Notes under the pieces: generated by a model
Told to the model about the DNA's origin: nothing
Seen by the model: the letters and a program-made list of their open reading frames with translations, nothing else
Database searches by the model: none
Shown: positions 8,720 through 17,202 of the stretch, piece by piece
Layout: each line of letters opens with the position of its first letter
Position numbering within the stretch: position 1 is the first letter of the stretch
Translations under genes and position numbers: made by a program
Assembly (NCBI RefSeq): GCF_014697615.1
Contig: NZ_JACJSD010000030.1
Coordinates: 1-64,000, forward strand
DNA from: Nostoc sp. FACHB-280
GTDB taxonomy: Bacteria; Cyanobacteriota; Cyanobacteriia; Cyanobacteriales; Nostocaceae
Direction of reading: 5' to 3'
Length of the DNA: 64,000 nucleotides

Positions 8720-9042
8720 TCTTGGCTGGCTTCGTCAGGATGCAATACTATTGTGTAAGTGCTTTTTGGTGAGATTATCTCTAAACAAATCTCATTTTTT
8801 CACCCACAATGTTAACCAATTCTGCCTGGAACGGCTAGAGATGAATAACCAACTAACTGCATCAAATTTTTTCAATACCTTAAATTAAAATAGATGCTTA
8901 ATTCCAGTGCAATTAGATATTTGTTCATAAGTCCAACCAAAAGCCTTAATTCCCCACGCATCAACTTCTGGTATGATGGGTGACCCCTTGAGGCTTTTGG
9001 TTGGCAGATCAGGGCTTTGTGCAAGGCGAGGGGATGAAGTAG
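8720..9042. other. Intergenic region containing a 14-bp inverted repeat
   Basis: 323 bp with no convincing gene. Its main feature is CCAACCAAAAGCCT at 8933-8946 and its exact reverse complement AGGCTTTTGGTTGG at 8991-9004, separated by 44 bp. It could be a transcript-end structure for the flavoprotein gene that ends at 9043 on the minus strand, or a remnant of a small mobile element. Confidence 0.5.
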
Positions 9043-10722
9043 TCATACCTTAGCTAAATAGCGATGTATAAATTGCACACACACACTGCCCTCGCCAACA
9101 CCAGATGCAACTCGTTTGACTGAACCATAGCGCACATCACCTGCTACAAAAATACCAGGCACGTTAGTTTCTAATAGAAAAGGATCGCGCTCCAATGTCC
9201 AGCCTTTAGGACGACGTTTATCTAGCATTAAATCAGCACCTGCTATAATAAAGCCGTTTTCATCGCGTTCGACGATGCCATCTAGCCAGTCAGTTTGGGG
9301 ACGAGCGCCAATGAAAATAAATAGGGACTTTGCAGGTAAGGTTTCAATTGCTCCGGTTTGGTCATTGATTAACACAACAGCTTCTAAATTTTGTTTCCCC
9401 TTAACTTCCACAACTTTAGTCTGAGTGCGAACAGTAATATTTTGTGTGGCTTTTATCTGGTCAATCAGGTATTGCGACATACTTTTGGTAAGCGAATCAC
9501 CACGTACTAACATCGTCACCGAGTGAGCATACTTGGCGAAGTGCATCGCCGCCTGTCCAGCCGAGTTCGCACCGCCAATAACAAATACTTCTTCACCTTG
9601 ACAGGCAATTGCTTCAGTCATTGCCGCACCATAATAAACACCCGCACCAGACAGATGCTCCTCACCCGGAATATTTAGCTTGCGGTACGATACTCCCGTG
9701 GCAATCAACAGTGCATGACAACTGATCTCACTACCATCTGCCAATAAAATCACCCGATAGGGGTCTTGAATCCTAACCCCTGTTACTGTTTGCGGGGTTA
9801 AAATCTCGACCCCAAAGCGTTTTGCCTGCGTTACTGCCCGACGCGCTAAATCTACACCGCTTAACCCTATAGGAAAGCCCAGATAATTTTCGATGCGAGA
9901 ACTTGAGCCTGCTTGCCCACCTGGTGCTTCTTTTTCAATCATCACAGTGCTTAGTCCTTCGGAGGCACCATAAACAGCCGCCGCTAGTCCAGCCGGGCCG
10001 CCGCCAACAATTGCCAAATCATAAAATGGGCGTTCTGCCTGAGTTTGCAATCCAATATGTTCAGCAATTTGCAGGTTTGTTGGTTGTATCAGCGTAGAGC
10101 CGTCTGGAAATAATACTAATGGTAAGCTTTGCACACCATCGGGTTTAGTATAAGTCAATAATTGATTTGCTTCCTTTTCTAACTCTACATCCATCCATTG
10201 ATAAGGAATTTGATTGCGTGCCAAAAAATCTTTTACTTGGTGTGACTGTGGCGACCAACGGTTTCCGACTACCCGAATACCTTCAAATGGTGGACGATAA
10301 TCTGCTAACCAGTCATCAATCAAATCATCCAGCACCGGATACAGACGTTCCTCTGGCGGGTTCCAAGGTTTGAGCAGATAATAGTCGAGTTTAGCGTTAT
10401 TAATGGCACGAATAGCAGCATCAGTATCTGCGTAAGCAGTCAGCAAAACTCGCTTGGCATTAGGAAACAGAACGATCGCCTGTTCCAAAAATTCCACCCC
10501 ACTCATAAGCGGCATTCGTTGATCAACAACAAATGTGGCAACAGTTTCATTGCGAATCTTTAGTTGTTTTAAGACATCTAATGCAGTCGCACCGGAATCT
10601 GCCCGCATAATCCGAAAGCGATCGCCATATTCTTTTCGCAGGTCTCGTGCTATCGCTTGCAGCACATCGGGATCGTCATCAACGGTGAGAATGACCGGTT
10701 TTGCCACGCACTTGCTCTCCAA
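9043..10722 (-). CDS. Response regulator fused to thioredoxin-like and thioredoxin-reductase-like flavoprotein
   Basis: 559 residues in three parts. Residues 8-130 are a receiver domain: acidic pocket DDD15-17, phospho-acceptor D67 (VVDQRMP) and a KPW lysine near 118. Residues about 150-210 form a glutaredoxin/thioredoxin-like fold without a CxxC. Residues 215-559 are a FAD/NAD(P)H oxidoreductase of the thioredoxin reductase type (VGGGPAGLAAAVYG, PGGQAGSSSRIENY, VIGGANSAGQAA, GDVRYGSVKRVASGVGEG). The redox-active CxxC of true thioredoxin reductase is absent: the corresponding region reads GAGVYYGAAMTEA. It therefore cannot reduce thioredoxin in the usual way. It is divergent from, and likely receives phosphate from, the histidine kinase at 10860. 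Confidence 0.9.
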   Translation of the reverse strand: MESKCVAKPVILTVDDDPDVLQAIARDLRKEYGDRFRIMRADSGATALDVLKQLKIRNETVATFVVDQRMPLMSGVEFLEQAIVLFPNAKRVLLTAYADTDAAIRAINNAKLDYYLLKPWNPPEERLYPVLDDLIDDWLADYRPPFEGIRVVGNRWSPQSHQVKDFLARNQIPYQWMDVELEKEANQLLTYTKPDGVQSLPLVLFPDGSTLIQPTNLQIAEHIGLQTQAERPFYDLAIVGGGPAGLAAAVYGASEGLSTVMIEKEAPGGQAGSSSRIENYLGFPIGLSGVDLARRAVTQAKRFGVEILTPQTVTGVRIQDPYRVILLADGSEISCHALLIATGVSYRKLNIPGEEHLSGAGVYYGAAMTEAIACQGEEVFVIGGANSAGQAAMHFAKYAHSVTMLVRGDSLTKSMSQYLIDQIKATQNITVRTQTKVVEVKGKQNLEAVVLINDQTGAIETLPAKSLFIFIGARPQTDWLDGIVERDENGFIIAGADLMLDKRRPKGWTLERDPFLLETNVPGIFVAGDVRYGSVKRVASGVGEGSVCVQFIHRYLAKV

Positions 10723-10859
10723 AATTTAACCAGATGCGCTCTCAGCCTAGAACTAGATATAAAAAAAATGATTCTATCTAAAGACTGAGTTTCAAATGTA
10801 CGTCAGTCAGCTTTGATAAGTAAGAGCGTTATTATGCTATCCCAGCAGACGAGGAAATT

Positions 10860-12269
10860 ATGCTTTGTCTTGAAGAACTGTTGACTCTGGAATTGTTTCA
10901 AGCCTTGCCAAGAAACCGCCTCGACTGGATCTGTGAGCGTGCCAAAACGATTGACTTAAATATTGATGAGGTATTGGTGAAGGAAGGAGATCCTCCACGG
11001 GGATTTTTTATTCTACTGTGTGGTCGTATGGGATTAACTCGGCGAAGTGAGGGACTGGAAATACCGATTGGACAGCATGACGCTCCTAGCTTTTTTGGTG
11101 AAATTCCAGTCTTAACTGGCGAACCTGCCCCTGTAACTGCCAGAGCAATCACAGACTGTCATTTTTATGAACTATCAGGTGACGATTTCCTGACATTGCT
11201 GCATGAGTGTCGCACCTTTGAGCAGATGATTTTTCAAAGTGTGGCAAAGCGATCTCGTGGATTAGAGTCTTTTATCCGCAACCGGGAAAAAATGGCAGCT
11301 TTGGGTACTTTAGCAGCTGGACTGGCACACGAACTGAATAATCCCGCCGCCGCATTGGTTCGTGCTTTACAAGATATCACCCCAGCAATCATAGAATTGC
11401 AACACATGAATTTAGTCGTTGGGCAACACCAAATTGATGAAGCACATACTCAAGAATGGCTCAAAGCACGAGATGAGGGGTATGAGGCAATTCTCCACAA
11501 ACGGATTGATCTGATGAGTTTGAACGAGCGCGAAGACAAAATGCTCAATTGGTTGGAAGATTATGGCGTGAAGGATGCCTGGAAACTGGCTCAACCTCTA
11601 GCTGAAAGCGGCATCAAAATTGAAACTCTCGAAAAATTAACAAACCAATGGCGGGATGAATTAACTCAAATGCGTGACATTGGGCTGCGTTGGTTGGCAC
11701 TTTCGTTTGAAGTAATGTCAATGACCACCAGTGGGTTGCATGGTGCAGAACGCATTGCCCAATTAGTGCAGTCGATGAAGTCTTATTCCCATTTAGATCA
11801 GGGCGTGCGACAACTAGTAGATATACATCAAGGGCTAGAGGATACACTACGATTATTCTCCTACAAACTGAAGCACGGCGTAGAAATCCACCGCTCCTAC
11901 GCTCCGTTAATTCCCAAAATCTGGGCTTATGGAAGTGAATTAAATCAGGTATGGACAAATTTAATTGATAATGCCATTGATGCAATGGAAAATAAAGGGG
12001 AGCTTGAAATTGTTACTATTCTCCACAGCGATCGCATCGAAGTACAAATCATAGATTCAGGCTCAGGTATCCCACCAGAAATCCAATCACGAATTTTTGA
12101 ACCATTTTTTACAACAAAGCCAGTTGGAAAAGGCTCAGGATTAGGCTTAGAAGTGGTGCGACGAATTGTCGAAATTCGCCATCAAGGAACAATAATGCTG
12201 GCATCTAAACCAGGTAAAACTCAATTTACTGTTTGTTTACCTAATTCCGAGAGAAGGCTCCCGCCATAA
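10860..12269 (+). CDS. Cyclic-nucleotide-binding-domain sensor histidine kinase
   Basis: 469 residues, no membrane segments. Residues 5-130 match a cyclic nucleotide-binding (Crp-like) sensor (GDPPRGFFILLCGRMGL, FFGEIPVLTGEPAPVTARA). The kinase H-box is LAAGLAHELNNPAAAL with phospho-acceptor H157. A long helical insert follows (about 180-310), then the HATPase: WTNLIDNAIDAM (N-box), DSGSGIPPE (G1) and KGSGLGLEVV (G2). It is a soluble kinase, transcribed divergently from the response regulator-flavoprotein gene across a 137-bp shared promoter region. The pair is the common cyanobacterial arrangement of this redox-linked two-component system; the ligand of the sensor domain is not known. Confidence 0.9.
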   Translation: MLCLEELLTLELFQALPRNRLDWICERAKTIDLNIDEVLVKEGDPPRGFFILLCGRMGLTRRSEGLEIPIGQHDAPSFFGEIPVLTGEPAPVTARAITDCHFYELSGDDFLTLLHECRTFEQMIFQSVAKRSRGLESFIRNREKMAALGTLAAGLAHELNNPAAALVRALQDITPAIIELQHMNLVVGQHQIDEAHTQEWLKARDEGYEAILHKRIDLMSLNEREDKMLNWLEDYGVKDAWKLAQPLAESGIKIETLEKLTNQWRDELTQMRDIGLRWLALSFEVMSMTTSGLHGAERIAQLVQSMKSYSHLDQGVRQLVDIHQGLEDTLRLFSYKLKHGVEIHRSYAPLIPKIWAYGSELNQVWTNLIDNAIDAMENKGELEIVTILHSDRIEVQIIDSGSGIPPEIQSRIFEPFFTTKPVGKGSGLGLEVVRRIVEIRHQGTIMLASKPGKTQFTVCLPNSERRLPP

Positions 12270-12328
12270 TCTTTGATTTGGCGGCGAGATGAATCGAGGG
12301 CTAAAAACGAAACACCCCAAAACCCCCT

Positions 12329-12343
12329 CAAACCGCAGGTTTG
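12329..12343 (+). terminator. Possible transcript-end hairpin of the histidine kinase gene
   Basis: CAAACC and GGTTTG form a six-base stem around GCA, flanked by CCCC/GGGG arms (12323-12326 and 12353-12356). No good T-run follows, so it is weak as a rho-independent terminator. Confidence 0.35.
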
Positions 12344-12499
12344 ACAAGGCAAGGGGTAGTTGAGTTTTTAGCAAAATACGTGATATTTTTACGTCAAACT
12401 GCATGACGTAAAGATGCTGGTATTTGAGGTAGATATAGCGTAGCTGACACCAAGGGCAAACTAAACAGTTTAGTTTAAAAATAAGGAGAATTGGAAAAT

Positions 12500-12567
12500 T
12501 GTTAACAAGTTGAGCAAAAAGATGTTAACAAGTTTATCCTAGAGTTAGTGTAAGCTGTTAACAACTT
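12500..12567. promoter_or_regulatory. Three TGTTAACAA(G/C)TT operator-like repeats
   Basis: Copies of TGTTAACAAGTT lie at 12500-12511 and 12523-12534, and TGTTAACAACTT at 12556-12567, directly against the ATG at 12569. The palindromic core TTGTTAACAA is complete in the first copy. The same core occurs as a 16-bp perfect palindrome at 53674-53689. Spacing (23 and 33 bp) and position suggest repressor binding sites, possibly autoregulatory. Confidence 0.55.
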
Positions 12568-12568
12568 T

Positions 12569-13204
12569 ATGACTGATCCAATAGCTAAGGGGGGACGCGG
12601 ACATAAAGCCCCATACTCAACCACCCATGTCAGAATTGCTCAAGGAATCAAACCAATTGTTGAAAGACTGAGCGCCGTATATCGTCAAAAATTTCTAGGC
12701 GATTTAAACCCAGACACAAACGAGGCAACCGAAATACTAGAGCGTGTAGAAGCGGCGTTATCACCAGTCGTATCGACCGTTGAGGATAAAGAGCAAGTTT
12801 GCGAACGCTACTTGGCATCGTTGCAGCTAGAGGAGCAATCACTTGAGTACAAAAAAGCAAAGCAGCATATTGAGGCATTTATTCAAGAGTTACATTGGGA
12901 GCGATTGTCACTGACTCCATCTAAGAAGAAGATGAATGTTGAAGCATTGCGACTATTGCGTCACGAGTTTAAAAACAATTGGCTGAGGTTCTTTGAAGCA
13001 ATCTCAATTGAGCCTGGATATTTTCTGACTTTTGAAGAATTATTACAAACTTTAGAGCAAGAAATGGCTATAGCGTATGGGGATTTAGAATCTCATGAAA
13101 AGGATTTTCTTCGTGGTTGGGATGAGGTTTATAGCAGAGCTTGTACTGAGGCTGACCGACGAAAACACGGGGCAAGTCCTAACTTGAACTGGCTTGAGCA
13201 GTAG
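12569..13204 (+). CDS. Hypothetical protein with basic N-terminus
   Basis: 211 residues. The N-terminus (KGGRGHKAPYSTTHVRIAQGIKP) resembles a conserved motif I associate with small cyanobacterial accessory or plasmid proteins that may bind DNA, but I cannot name a family. The rest is helical and charged, with a long helical segment (residues 70-115) and a C-terminal WDEVYSRACTEADRRKHG stretch. Its promoter has three TGTTAACAA repeats, which may be bound by this protein itself. The next gene overlaps its stop codon by one base. Confidence 0.6.
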   Translation: MTDPIAKGGRGHKAPYSTTHVRIAQGIKPIVERLSAVYRQKFLGDLNPDTNEATEILERVEAALSPVVSTVEDKEQVCERYLASLQLEEQSLEYKKAKQHIEAFIQELHWERLSLTPSKKKMNVEALRLLRHEFKNNWLRFFEAISIEPGYFLTFEELLQTLEQEMAIAYGDLESHEKDFLRGWDEVYSRACTEADRRKHGASPNLNWLEQ

Positions 13205-13431
13205 TGGCTGTACTCATGTATGAATTAGCAAGTCTATTAGAAGTACGACTTTGGGAACTAAATGAAAATCTAGAGTTAACTACTGAAGATATGTTTGATA
13301 TTCTCTGTCAAGAATACCACTTGAAAGCTGATTTTATAGAAAAAACACTAAGTTGTAAATGTCCATTTGCATTAACTAGCTTCTTGAAAGAATTACAGAA
13401 CTTAGAGATTGCTAATTATTTAGAATATTGA
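13204..13431 (+). CDS. Small hypothetical protein, paralogue of the gene at 48437
   Basis: 75 residues from a GTG overlapping the previous stop; an internal ATG at 13216 is an equally good start. The protein (LWELNENLELTTEDMF, then LSCKCPFALTSFL) aligns along its length with the protein at 48437-48652 (VEELETNLELTYSEIF, LECDCPHGLIGLI), including a conserved CxCP motif. Function unknown. Coupling to the upstream gene suggests a two-gene unit. Confidence 0.55.
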   Translation: MAVLMYELASLLEVRLWELNENLELTTEDMFDILCQEYHLKADFIEKTLSCKCPFALTSFLKELQNLEIANYLEY

Positions 13432-13568
13432 AGACAATGAAAGATGAAATATACCGAAAAGTGTTACTTTAATTTAGATTTGTGCTAGTACAAATAGCAA
13501 AAATTAGCAAACCTAAATAAATCAACAAGAGACTGCCTAAATATCAAAAAAGAGGATAAAAATTAGAA

Positions 13569-13916
13569 ATGGATATTAAGAGTGGAAACTATATTGGTTT
13601 TAAAAATTGGTCAAAGCTAGTTGTATCTTGGCCATGTATACCTCCAATAATTTCAATTAAAATTGACCAAGAGCGTAGTTGCGTTTGGTTTGATGTAGGT
13701 GGTGAAAATCGTCCTCTTGTTAGGTACGATATTTTTTCTAACATGGGTGGTTGGGAAAGTGGTCATCAGGCTAATGCTGCTGCTAATCCATCAGCTTTTT
13801 CACTAGAAGAAGCAACATATTTATATAACCAACTGATTACTGGCAAGATGAATCATGAAGTCAAGTCAATTTTGACTCTTGTTGCACTTGCTAAAAAACG
13901 TGAAAACAGTCCTTAA
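13569..13916 (+). CDS. Hypothetical protein
   Basis: 115 residues with no recognised family. It has a Trp-rich N-terminal half (FKNWSKLVVSWPCIPP, NMGGWESGHQ) and a C-terminal helix ending KKRENSP. No signal peptide or membrane segment. It stands alone between the small paralogue gene and the long protein at 14045. Confidence 0.5.
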   Translation: MDIKSGNYIGFKNWSKLVVSWPCIPPIISIKIDQERSCVWFDVGGENRPLVRYDIFSNMGGWESGHQANAAANPSAFSLEEATYLYNQLITGKMNHEVKSILTLVALAKKRENSP

Positions 13917-14044
13917 TCGTGTTTGCCTATGGTGACTAAATATTAATCAAGGAAGTTTAGCTAATTTCTTAGTTGTTGTAGTTCTAGGCACTGCCTCTAA
14001 ATCAATTGTGGCAAGTTGTGATATTTTTTAATATCAAGAAAGCA

Positions 14045-15163
14045 ATGAGTGAATATCAATATTACGAATTTCAAGCACTAGACAAACCCTTAACTGCATT
14101 AGAACAAACATATATTAGTAGTTTTTCAAGCCGTGTACAGCTAACATCGAGAAGTGCAATTTTTACTTATAGCTTTGGTGATTTTCGTGGCGAACCCAAG
14201 GAACTTCTAGATAAATGCTTTGATATCATGCTATACATGGCGAATTGGGGAACTAGACAATTAGTATTTCGTCTGCCAAAATCGTTAGTTAACTCATCAA
14301 TTTTTCAACCTTACTGTCTTCCTGAGCAAATTACTGTAGCTACGACATCAAATTCTGTAATTCTAGATATAAATATTGATGATGAAGAATACAGAGATTG
14401 GATAGAGGGTGAAGGATGGTTAACTAAGTTAGCGCAAATTCGGGATGACATTTTACAAGGTGATTTGAGAGCTTTATATCTTGCGTGGTTAAAAGCGAGC
14501 TCAATTTTAATAGATGAAGAGTCAGAAGATTGTCTTGAACCACCTGTGCCTGCAAAGTTAAAAAACCTACCTGCCCATCTTAAAACTTTTATCGAATTTT
14601 TTGATATCGACCAGGATTTGGTTGCAGGTGCAGCAGAGCTAAATACTTCACAAAAATCGGAAATTGAACCACTAGAAGAATGGATTTATGCTTTATCCGC
14701 CAAAGAAAAAGATAAGTTTCTCCTCAAAGTAGTTGAGGGCGATCCTAATGTTAGGCTTCAGCTACTCAACAGACTAAGAGAACTATTTAAAAGTCCAGAA
14801 AATGCTAGTAGTGTTAATATTCACAGACGGACTTTTTCAGAATTAGTAGAAATTTCTCAACAGCAATCCCAACGCCGTCATGAACAGGAATTACTAGTGG
14901 CACAACAGATAAAAAAGTGTAAATTAGAAGCACTAGCTCTCAAAGAAGAATCTGTATGGTTAGAGGTATATAGATTAATCGAGATTAAGCAAGCTAAACA
15001 GTATGAAAAAGCAGTAGGATATTTAGTTGATTTGCGAGATGTAGCTGAATATCAAGATAAATTAGATGAGTTTAAAGCTTGTATCCAAAAGATACAGAAA
15101 GATTACAGTAGTCGTTCTGGTTTACTATCTCGGCTCAAAAAAGCTGGATTATTCAAACTTTGA
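14045..15163 (+). CDS. Conserved hypothetical protein (MSEYQYYEF family)
   Basis: 372 residues from the ATG at 14045; an upstream ATG at 14006 adds 13 residues unlike the family start. The beginning MSEYQYYEFQALDKPLT and the segment YMANWGTRQLVFRLPKSL are typical of a bacterial protein usually found next to a SWIM zinc-finger protein. No SWIM gene is adjacent here, so the partner is missing from this locus. The C-terminal third is a long charged helix (LVEISQQQSQRRHEQELLV onward). Biochemical role unknown. Confidence 0.7.
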   Translation: MSEYQYYEFQALDKPLTALEQTYISSFSSRVQLTSRSAIFTYSFGDFRGEPKELLDKCFDIMLYMANWGTRQLVFRLPKSLVNSSIFQPYCLPEQITVATTSNSVILDINIDDEEYRDWIEGEGWLTKLAQIRDDILQGDLRALYLAWLKASSILIDEESEDCLEPPVPAKLKNLPAHLKTFIEFFDIDQDLVAGAAELNTSQKSEIEPLEEWIYALSAKEKDKFLLKVVEGDPNVRLQLLNRLRELFKSPENASSVNIHRRTFSELVEISQQQSQRRHEQELLVAQQIKKCKLEALALKEESVWLEVYRLIEIKQAKQYEKAVGYLVDLRDVAEYQDKLDEFKACIQKIQKDYSSRSGLLSRLKKAGLFKL

Positions 15164-15259
15164 AAATGAAATAATCTTTGCAGTAACTAATCAACAAGTC
15201 AATGCTTTTTAATGCGCCTGTAGATATTACGCTGCCCTTGTGAGTACCATTATTTTGAT

Positions 15260-15457
15260 TTAATGACGATGGAACAAAGTCTCCAGATAAACTTGTGCCA
15301 CTCGGCGGTCGCCATCAGCATTCTGTAGCAGAAACAGTGAGACAGCAGCCGTTAATACCCGGTTCTCATCCCAACCAGGGTGCTGTTGTAAATAATCTTG
15401 GAGGCACTCATGCAGGGTTTCGGGAATTTCGGTGAAGATGCTAACTGTTGTATTCAT
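15260..15457 (-). CDS. DUF2811 protein
   Basis: 65 residues beginning MNTTVSIFTEIPETLHECLQ and ending VAQVYLETLFHRH, a highly conserved pattern in small cyanobacterial DUF2811 proteins. It is about the normal full length. The family is of unknown function and often encoded in several copies. Confidence 0.85.
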   Translation of the reverse strand: MNTTVSIFTEIPETLHECLQDYLQQHPGWDENRVLTAAVSLFLLQNADGDRRVAQVYLETLFHRH

Positions 15458-15972
15458 ACGGTGAGAATGGGAGCAAGCGAATTAGGACAACTAGCTTTGA
15501 GTGAAGTAGCTAAAGGCTGTTTCCAAATATTCTTCAAATACTGAACCAAGTTTCTACATTTGGTTTTTACAGCTTACAGAACTATAAAAGCTAGTCGAAT
15601 TATTGTGCCGCTAAAAGGGGTGGGTTTGTCAATGCTACGAAATATTAAGCCCAGGTACAGAAAGAATCAATATTTACGACAGAATTAGGGATAGAGATAT
15701 ATTTTTGTTACTTTGCTTCATAAAAACTCAGTAACTGCTCTGATAGGCCAAGAGGAAATGAAATCCCCAGCCATGCAACCAAAGCCTACAAGCCTGTCGA
15801 ACTGCTGTGGAAAATCACTCTTACATCTGTGGAAAAGCTGTGGAATGATTGCGGAAAAGTTAGGCTAATGATAAGAATTGCAAAAAACAAAGAAACTGTA
15901 GACTGCGGTAAGATGTGTAACTTAGTGCTGTTTGAGCTAATAAGGTAGTTATTCAGCTTTCACAAAAAAGTT
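15458..15972. other. 515-bp intergenic region with DnaA-box-like cluster
   Basis: No gene was recognised. The region is flanked by divergently transcribed genes and is AT-rich in its middle (15640-15760). Its right half contains four phased TGTGGAAAA-type sites, given as a separate feature. Confidence 0.6.
15806..15858 (-). promoter_or_regulatory. Phased cluster of cyanobacterial DnaA-box-like sites
   Basis: TGTGGAAAA, the reverse complement of the cyanobacterial DnaA box TTTTCCACA, occurs exactly at 15806-15814 and 15828-15836. Related nonamers follow at 15839-15847 (TGTGGAATG) and 15850-15858 (TGCGGAAAA). All four point the same way and start 22, 11 and 11 bp apart, about one helical turn. 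This could be a replication origin element or a DnaA-regulated promoter. No dnaA, dnaN or rep gene is adjacent. Confidence 0.5.
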
Positions 15973-17175
15973 ATGTCTCAAGTTGTGATTGTTGGGGCAG
16001 GGCCTACTGGGGCAACGTTAGCAGTTTTGTTTGCCAAACGCGGCATTGAAGTTAAATTAGTTGAAGCATCGCGTAACTTCCACCGCATTTTTCGCGGTGA
16101 AGGGTTAATGCCAAGCGGATTAGATGCGCTGGCACAAATGGGACTGTTGCCCATCTTGGAAAGTATTCCTCATCGTGCGTTAGATGCTTGGGAGTTTTTC
16201 ATCGACAATCAGTTTTTGTTTCGCGCCCAGGAACCATTTCAAACTGGTGAGAGGTCAACAACGCTTGTCTCACAGCCATCTCTACTGGAAGCTCTCATCG
16301 CCGAAGCAACCAACTATTCTAATTTCGAGTTCATACAAGGTGTGAGTGTAAAAGACTTGTTATGGAATGAGCAACGGGTGGGAGGTGTAAAACTTAGTGA
16401 TGAGCGTAATATTGATGCTGACTTAGTTATCGGTGCAGATGGTCGTAATTCTGTTGTTCGACAACGAGCGAATTTATCTTTGGAGCATTATTCTAAAACT
16501 TTTGATGTTCTCTGGTTCAAATTAGCAAGTAGTTCTGATGTTGGATTGGAGAGTATATTTTATTCAATTGTGAATGTTACTCATGCGTTTGGTTTGTTCC
16601 AGGGAGCAGAAGGGAATCTACAATTAGGTTGGTCGCTGGGTGAGGGTGCTGGCAGTGATTGGCGGCAAGTTGATTGGCCTAAGATGCTAGTGTCAGTATC
16701 CCCTCCTGGTATAGCAGAACAGATAAAGCAAAATCAGCACACCATTGAGCGACCAGTACTGTTGTCGGTGGTAGTCGGGCGTTGTCCACGCTGGTACGTG
16801 CCAGGATTATTACTTTTGGGAGATGCAGCTCATCCGATGTCACCCATTCGCGCCCAGGGAATCAACATGGCTTTACGAGATGTGATTGTTGCCGCCAACC
16901 ATTTAGTCCCTGTCTTGCTCTCGACGAAGTTGCAGCAGTCCAATATTGATGCAGTTTTACCTGAAATTCAAGCACAAAGGGAGCCAGAGATTGTGCGTGT
17001 GCAGCGACTTCAAGCTCAAGAAGCAGGACAAGCTGAACTATTAGGCAAAAGTGCATTACTGCGATGGGCAATCAGTAAGCTACCGCCTGTGCTACGACAA
17101 TTTATTCGCCAGTCTTGGCTATTGCGGCAGATTCAGTTGCGTCAAGGAATCAAGCCGTTAGAGTTAACTGTTTAG
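15973..17175 (+). CDS. FAD-dependent monooxygenase (UbiH/PHBH-like)
   Basis: 400 residues. The N-terminus has the dinucleotide-binding motif VGAGPTGATLAVLFAKRG (residues 7-24), ADLVIGADGRNSVVRQ in the middle (DG motif, near 150-165) and LLLGDAAHPMSPIRAQGINMA near 279-300 (GD motif that contacts FAD). This is the class A flavin monooxygenase plan; such enzymes hydroxylate small aromatic or polyketide substrates with NAD(P)H and oxygen. The substrate cannot be inferred because no biosynthetic neighbours are present. Length is typical. It begins 115 bp after the DnaA-box-like cluster. Confidence 0.88.
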   Translation: MSQVVIVGAGPTGATLAVLFAKRGIEVKLVEASRNFHRIFRGEGLMPSGLDALAQMGLLPILESIPHRALDAWEFFIDNQFLFRAQEPFQTGERSTTLVSQPSLLEALIAEATNYSNFEFIQGVSVKDLLWNEQRVGGVKLSDERNIDADLVIGADGRNSVVRQRANLSLEHYSKTFDVLWFKLASSSDVGLESIFYSIVNVTHAFGLFQGAEGNLQLGWSLGEGAGSDWRQVDWPKMLVSVSPPGIAEQIKQNQHTIERPVLLSVVVGRCPRWYVPGLLLLGDAAHPMSPIRAQGINMALRDVIVAANHLVPVLLSTKLQQSNIDAVLPEIQAQREPEIVRVQRLQAQEAGQAELLGKSALLRWAISKLPPVLRQFIRQSWLLRQIQLRQGIKPLELTV

Positions 17176-17202
17176 TTATCTAAGGATTTTAATTGTGTAC
17201 GC

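Larger units (their letters stand above)
12270..12568. other. Intergenic region with hairpin and upstream operator-like repeats
   Basis: 299 bp. Near the kinase stop is a 15-nt palindrome (CAAACC-GCA-GGTTTG, 12329-12343) nested in CCCCT...AGGGG arms, a possible transcript end. The right end carries three TGTTAACAA-type repeats described separately. No gene is seen. Confidence 0.6.

Noticed and set aside
8706-8888. 60-codon plus-strand frame at the start of the pentapeptide membrane gene
   Set aside because: Overlaps a real gene start and has no conserved features.
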